Source: Pyricularia pennisetigena
Lineage: Eukaryota; Ascomycota; Sordariomycetes; Magnaporthales; Pyriculariaceae
DNA length: 64,000 bases
Assembly: GCF_004337985.1 (NCBI RefSeq)
Contig: NC_043741.1
Span: 7,668,032-7,732,031, forward strand
Direction of reading: 5' to 3'
Shown: piece after piece, positions 59,852-64,000 of the stretch
How the letters are laid out: every line of letters starts with the position of its first letter
Numbering within the stretch: the stretch's first letter is position 1
Translations under genes and position numbers: made by a program
The notes under the pieces: model-generated
Told to the model about the DNA's origin: nothing
The model's database searches: none
What the model saw: only the letters and a program-made list of their open reading frames with translations

Positions 59852-62800
59852 TGTTACGGATTCGTGCCTAAGGCACGTATTAAGTAATAAAATACAAAAG
59901 CGGGTCAGGGATAATATATAAAAGAGAAAGATATTACCACGACCCGGATACACACCTTTTCCTTTTTTCTCCCCTTAACGTTAGTAATAACACTAATAAA
60001 AATATTTTACGGTCCCTAGGCCGTTAGTTTACCCTATAATATTTACTAACGTTTGATTTAAATATAATAATGGCCAACCCAGAACCGGGCCCGGGAGGTG
60101 AAGCCCACGACGTTCACAAAAATTTAATCGCGAATATTACGATGCTGGAAAAGCGTATCGTTTAAATGCAATTACAATTTTCGAACGCAGGCGCGATCGC
60201 GCAAAAACAACGTTTTAAAAAAGGTTTTTACGTAACCCCCCACCGTACGACGGCGCAACGGCTGCGTTTATAGTTAAGAAATAAATTATTTCGTACAAAT
60301 TAATACGCGACGCGGAATTTATCGGAAACCAACGCGATTAATTCGAATATATATAATCCAATTTTACCACGATAATATGAAATATAATTCCCTTTTTTTA
60401 CGAAATAAAGGGTACGGGAAAAAGGTATAACCACGAAAATTTTATCGAATATTTGGGGCGCACGTACGACGATTTTTATAAAAAGGCCCAGGCTTTCGCC
60501 GAATCAAATTATTCCGTATACGATACGGCGAATTATTCGCACATTCTTTTACCAAATTCGAACGTTTTCTTACTACGGCCGGGGGTTTTAAATGGTTAAA
60601 CGAAATAAAGGCCAATTATTTGCGTTTCCGGGTTGTTAATCGGATAAAAAAGGCGTCGGTAAAAAGGGGTATCGCCTGCAATTTCTACCACGGATTTATC
60701 GTTATATACCGTTATATTACCTAAAATTTGGAAATTATCGATTTGGATAAACGTTTTAACCAAAAACGGAACGCCCTTTTTCCAAATTCCTTCTAGACGG
60801 GTTTGAAAAACATAATAATAAAAGACGTATTAACGATAAAGATTAACCGCGGCCGTTATAACGTTGGTAAAAAAACGAGGAAGGCGCCGATTGGATAAAA
60901 ATAAAAGGAAAAATCGGGTTTTATACATATTTGTTTAAAAATTCCAACGAGGCCGCGAAACAAAGTTTAATTCCATTACGGGTCCACCTTTTAATATACC
61001 CAGGAATACCAATTCGCGCCGGTTATACGCCCAACGTCGAACGACCCCGAAAAGAAAAATTAATTTAAAGCCGCAATTTTAACCCAGGGGAAGGCCGACG
61101 CGACGGGCCCGGACCATCCCATAATACGTTAGCAAATATAAATCGGAAAAATAATTAAAAAATATAAATTATAATGGATAGGCGACCACTTTTAACGCCG
61201 GTTTTAACCAATTTAACGAAATTGATAATTATATAAATAAAGTTAAAATGCGAATACTACGCGGTAACAAATAACAATTATACCGAGAAATTATAAATAA
61301 TAAAACTTTTCTATTATAAACCCGCCGGTTGGCACGGTGATGGGATAAATACGAACCGATTTACGGGAAATAGGTAATTGCGACGTGGATATCGACGGTT
61401 AATTTACGCCGATATTTTTTCTATAATCCCGGGATTAACCCAGGATTTATTTTCAGAATTTCTTTAAATAGTCCACCGAAGAATGGTATTTAATTTAAAT
61501 TAAAAAGGTTTAAGAATAGGGTCCGTTATGAGGTTATTCGTACAAAAGCTGTCCCTGCGCCCGAAATATAGGAAATTTACGGTGGTTATAAATAACGTAT
61601 TCCTAATAGCGGCCCGAAAAACAAAACAAAATACGAACGAATAAATGGAATTCGCTTTTATTTCGTTAGGAAATATAACCCGGGTTTTAACCCTGTCGGC
61701 GGTAAATAAAAATCACGTAAAACCCCCGGCGACGTTACCCGAAAAATTAAAAGGTTTCGAAAAGCTATTTAACGACGGTAAAATTTTAATTTTACCCCCG
61801 TATAAAAGGGGATTGGATTATTCTATCCGGATCCAAAAAAGTACTAACGGTAAATCCCCGCTATTATTCTAAAGCCGGTTATATTATATACCGCGCGATT
61901 AATTGTTGGAGCTGCGGCGATAAATAATCGATATAATGGATGTGAAATGGATCCGAATAAACGCGTTATCAACCGCGGCCCCGGTCCTAATAATTCGGAA
62001 AAGCTTTGGAAAATGGCGTTTATACGTCAATTATATAATATTAAACGTTATTATAATATAGGACCGGTATTTTTTATTATTAATTTGAAAAAACGCTCCG
62101 TTCCCTATCTGCGGTAAAATAATTTATTAAAATAAACGTGCGCGTAACTTTTGATAAATTACGCGTGGTTGAGAAAGATAAATATTTTATAATCTTTCGT
62201 ATAAAATTCGGATCATTTAAATAATTAATATACCCGTTCGGATTATCGGGCGCCCCGGCCACGTTCCAACAGTATATTAACGGCGTCCTCGGGAATATAT
62301 TGGGCGACTATATATCAATATATTAAGACGATATTTGAATTTATACGTCCGGTTCTAAAACGGATTATTGGCGGAAAATTGCGCATATTTTGGGAAAATT
62401 AAAAAAAGCGGGATTAAATTTGGATTTCGGTAGCAACGCGCTCGCAATTATTTCCGTTAAATACTTTGGGCTTATTATATACGTTAATATAGTCGTGGAG
62501 GCCGATCCGGGAAAATTACGCGCGATACGGGAATGGGAAACCCCGATGAAATCACGAACACTGCGCGGTTTTTTAGGATTCGCTAATTTTTACCGAAATT
62601 TTATAAGCGGGTATTCGGGTTCAACGGCGCTTTTATTTCGGTTTATTAAAAGAAAATACCGTTTAAATAAACACCGAAGAGGACGCCGTTTTTAAAATAT
62701 TTAAATAAACATTCTTGCAAGCGCCAATATTGGCCCAATAAAATAACGAAGCGGAAACAAAAATAAAGACGGATTATTCCGGCGCAATTATCGGGGGGTA

Positions 62801-64000
62801 TTAAAATAAAAAGGGAAAAAGGGGTTATAAAAACCGGTAATATTTCATTTCGTTAAACTAACGACGGCCCAGCGTAATTATATTATTTATAATAAGGAAT
62901 TGCTCGCGGTCGTCCATTATTTGCAAATATAGGAAACGGAATTATATAATATCCGTTTTCCTTTTATTATTTTTACGGATTGTAAAGCATTCAAATATTT
63001 TACGAAACCGAAAGTAATATTAAAACGACAAATGCGGTAAGTTAGAATTTTATCCAAGTTTAATGATATTCTAAAATATCGATTAAGGAAGTACGCGATA
63101 GTCCCCGACGCGTTATCAAAACGGGAGCAGGATAAAATTAACGAGGAAAGAAAACGATAATACTACGCCCAATCCCCGGTATAATTATAATCGGTATTTT
63201 TCAAATATCATTATAAAATATACTGCCAGCGGTCCCGGAAGGAATATTTATTTTCCAACAATTTTATATAACCGGATTTTGGAGCGAAATAGTGGAAAAA
63301 ACCCCGGTATACGCTTATAAACGTAACGCGGTTTAATAGGATATGAAACGATTCCCACCCGAGGCCGAAACGACGGTATAAATAACGGGTTATTTAATAA
63401 ACGTTTCCGGTACGTTATTATATAAAAAACGGTTTTTAATTACCCAATTGGGAACCTTTAGTTACGGTAATTTTACAGTGGACCCACGAATCCCTAATAG
63501 TTGGTTATTGCGGTAAAAATAATATGCTAACAATTTTGTTCCGAAATTACCAGTGGGACGGGATAACCGAATGTATCCGGCGATTTATATATAATTGAGA
63601 TATTTGCCGCAAAACAAAAACGTCGAAATAATGTAAATAAAAACTGTTATAACTCCTACCAATACCGGATAAATTTTGAAAACAATTTTCCATCGATTTT
63701 ATAACGGATTTCCCAGGTAACGATACGGATATACCGCGTTATAAAGTGGTTATAATGAATAAATTTTCCAAATATATCCAATTAAAAACGATAAATTCGA
63801 TAAAAACCGAAATTTGCGCGGCAAAATTTGTTTCTATTTGGTGGTGGTTTAGGGGTTTTTTTGACGCGATTATATCGGACCGAGGGTTAGATTGGGTAAA
63901 AGGTTTTTGGTTGGAATTATACCGATAAAGAGGAATTTTACAATTATTATCGACGTTTTACCACCCAAAAACGGATAATGGTACGGAACGCATTAATAAG
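59852..64000 (+). mobile_element. Ty3/gypsy retrotransposon, decayed, cut by window end
   Basis: Begins with TGTTACGG directly after the copia-B RNase H LSST codons, so it is inserted in copia-B. The first about 200 bp look like an LTR and include a perfect 15-bp palindrome (CGTGCCTAAGGCACG, 59863-59877). A decayed gag starts at 60071 (MANPEPGPGGEAHDVHKN). Pol follows: an RT leader near 61720 (PATLPEKLKGFEKLF), RT palm at 62390-62620 (RTLRGFLGFANFYRNFISGY), RNase H at about 62860-63010 (QRNYIIYNKELLAVVHYLQ; FTDCKAFKYFTKP), and integrase at 63746-63928 (SDRGLDWVKGFW). The RT-RNase H-integrase order is diagnostic for gypsy type. Many stops; the 3' end and second LTR lie beyond the window. Confidence 0.85.
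60071..64000 (+). pseudogene. Decayed gag-pol of the gypsy element
   Basis: The gag start codon at 60071 opens 32 sense codons before the first stop; the pol motifs above are spread over all three frames. The GC-richer codons left in CpG context together with TAA/TAG at former CAA/CAG codons fit RIP decay. Incomplete at the right edge. Confidence 0.8.

Larger units (their letters stand above)
26501..64000. other. AT-rich, RIP-like transposon island
   Basis: Base composition changes abruptly at about 26.5 kb. From there to the window end DNA is strongly AT-rich and TpA-rich, and recognisable protein frames are interrupted by many TAA/TAG stops of the kind produced by C-to-T changes at CpA on either strand. 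Repeat copies differ mainly by transitions. This is the usual signature of RIP in Pezizomycotina (established knowledge); no RIP index was computed. No intact gene is seen inside. Confidence 0.85.

Noticed and set aside
61645..61872. An independent small gene
   Set aside because: It is an open remnant of the gypsy reverse-transcriptase leader.
26501..64000. A CRISPR array or prokaryotic integrative element
   Set aside because: Repeats are dispersed and inverted, not regularly spaced, and all coding traces are eukaryotic retroelements or fungal genes.

Overview
The window looks like a chromosome segment from a filamentous ascomycete, most likely a Sordariomycete. The grounds are compact fungal genes with introns of about 50-300 bp, GT...AG ends and CTAAC branch sites, and family-level recognition of fungal-type Som1, Cox9 (VIIa), mitochondrial uL22, CFEM, GH125 and L-rhamnose dehydrogenase proteins. 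A second sign is a large AT-rich island of decayed transposons, the classic product of repeat-induced point mutation (RIP). Species is not determined.

Left part (1 to about 26.5 kb) is GC-balanced and carries nine or ten genes. In order they are: a CECR5-type HAD phosphatase (+), an XRCC2/Rad51-like protein (-), the inner-membrane-protease subunit Som1 (+), cytochrome c oxidase subunit VIIa (-), mitochondrial ribosomal protein uL22m (+), a CFEM single-pass membrane protein (-), a GH125 exo-alpha-1,6-mannosidase / Mug157 protein (+), a secreted glutaminyl-peptide cyclotransferase (+), a small lysine-rich unknown (+), and L-rhamnose 1-dehydrogenase (-). Splice structures were worked out by hand and each joins into an uninterrupted frame. 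Three consecutive genes (som1, cox9, mrpl22) make mitochondrial proteins. The intervals 1-4.1 kb and 12.9-20.5 kb hold no gene I can support; they are rich in homopolymers and short tandem repeats.

Right part (26.5-64 kb) switches abruptly to AT-rich DNA in which every recognisable protein is broken by many stops. It is a nest of mobile elements: (i) two direct copies of one Ty1/copia family (copia-A) with about 555-bp LTRs, plus inverted LTRs and fragments; (ii) a terminal-inverted-repeat (TIR) element of about 1.4-1.9 kb with two different ends and 9-bp target duplications, of which three copies can be closed with their duplications, all inside copia-A LTRs; (iii) a 0.6-kb repeat with TG...CA ends and an internal tRNA-like pol III promoter, in three near-complete copies and a fragment, always at junctions; (iv) a RecQ-type helicase relic broken at motif VI by one such repeat; (v) a decayed gene for a secreted M35-like metalloprotease; (vi) a second copia family (copia-B) with an in-frame nonamer microsatellite in its RNase H region; and (vii) a Ty3/gypsy element, cut by the window end, inserted in copia-B.

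The order of insertion can be read in places. An inverted copia-A LTR (about 39.96-51.21 kb) was hit by two TIR elements; the first of these received a copia-A element, whose 5' end was later replaced by the tRNA-box repeat.
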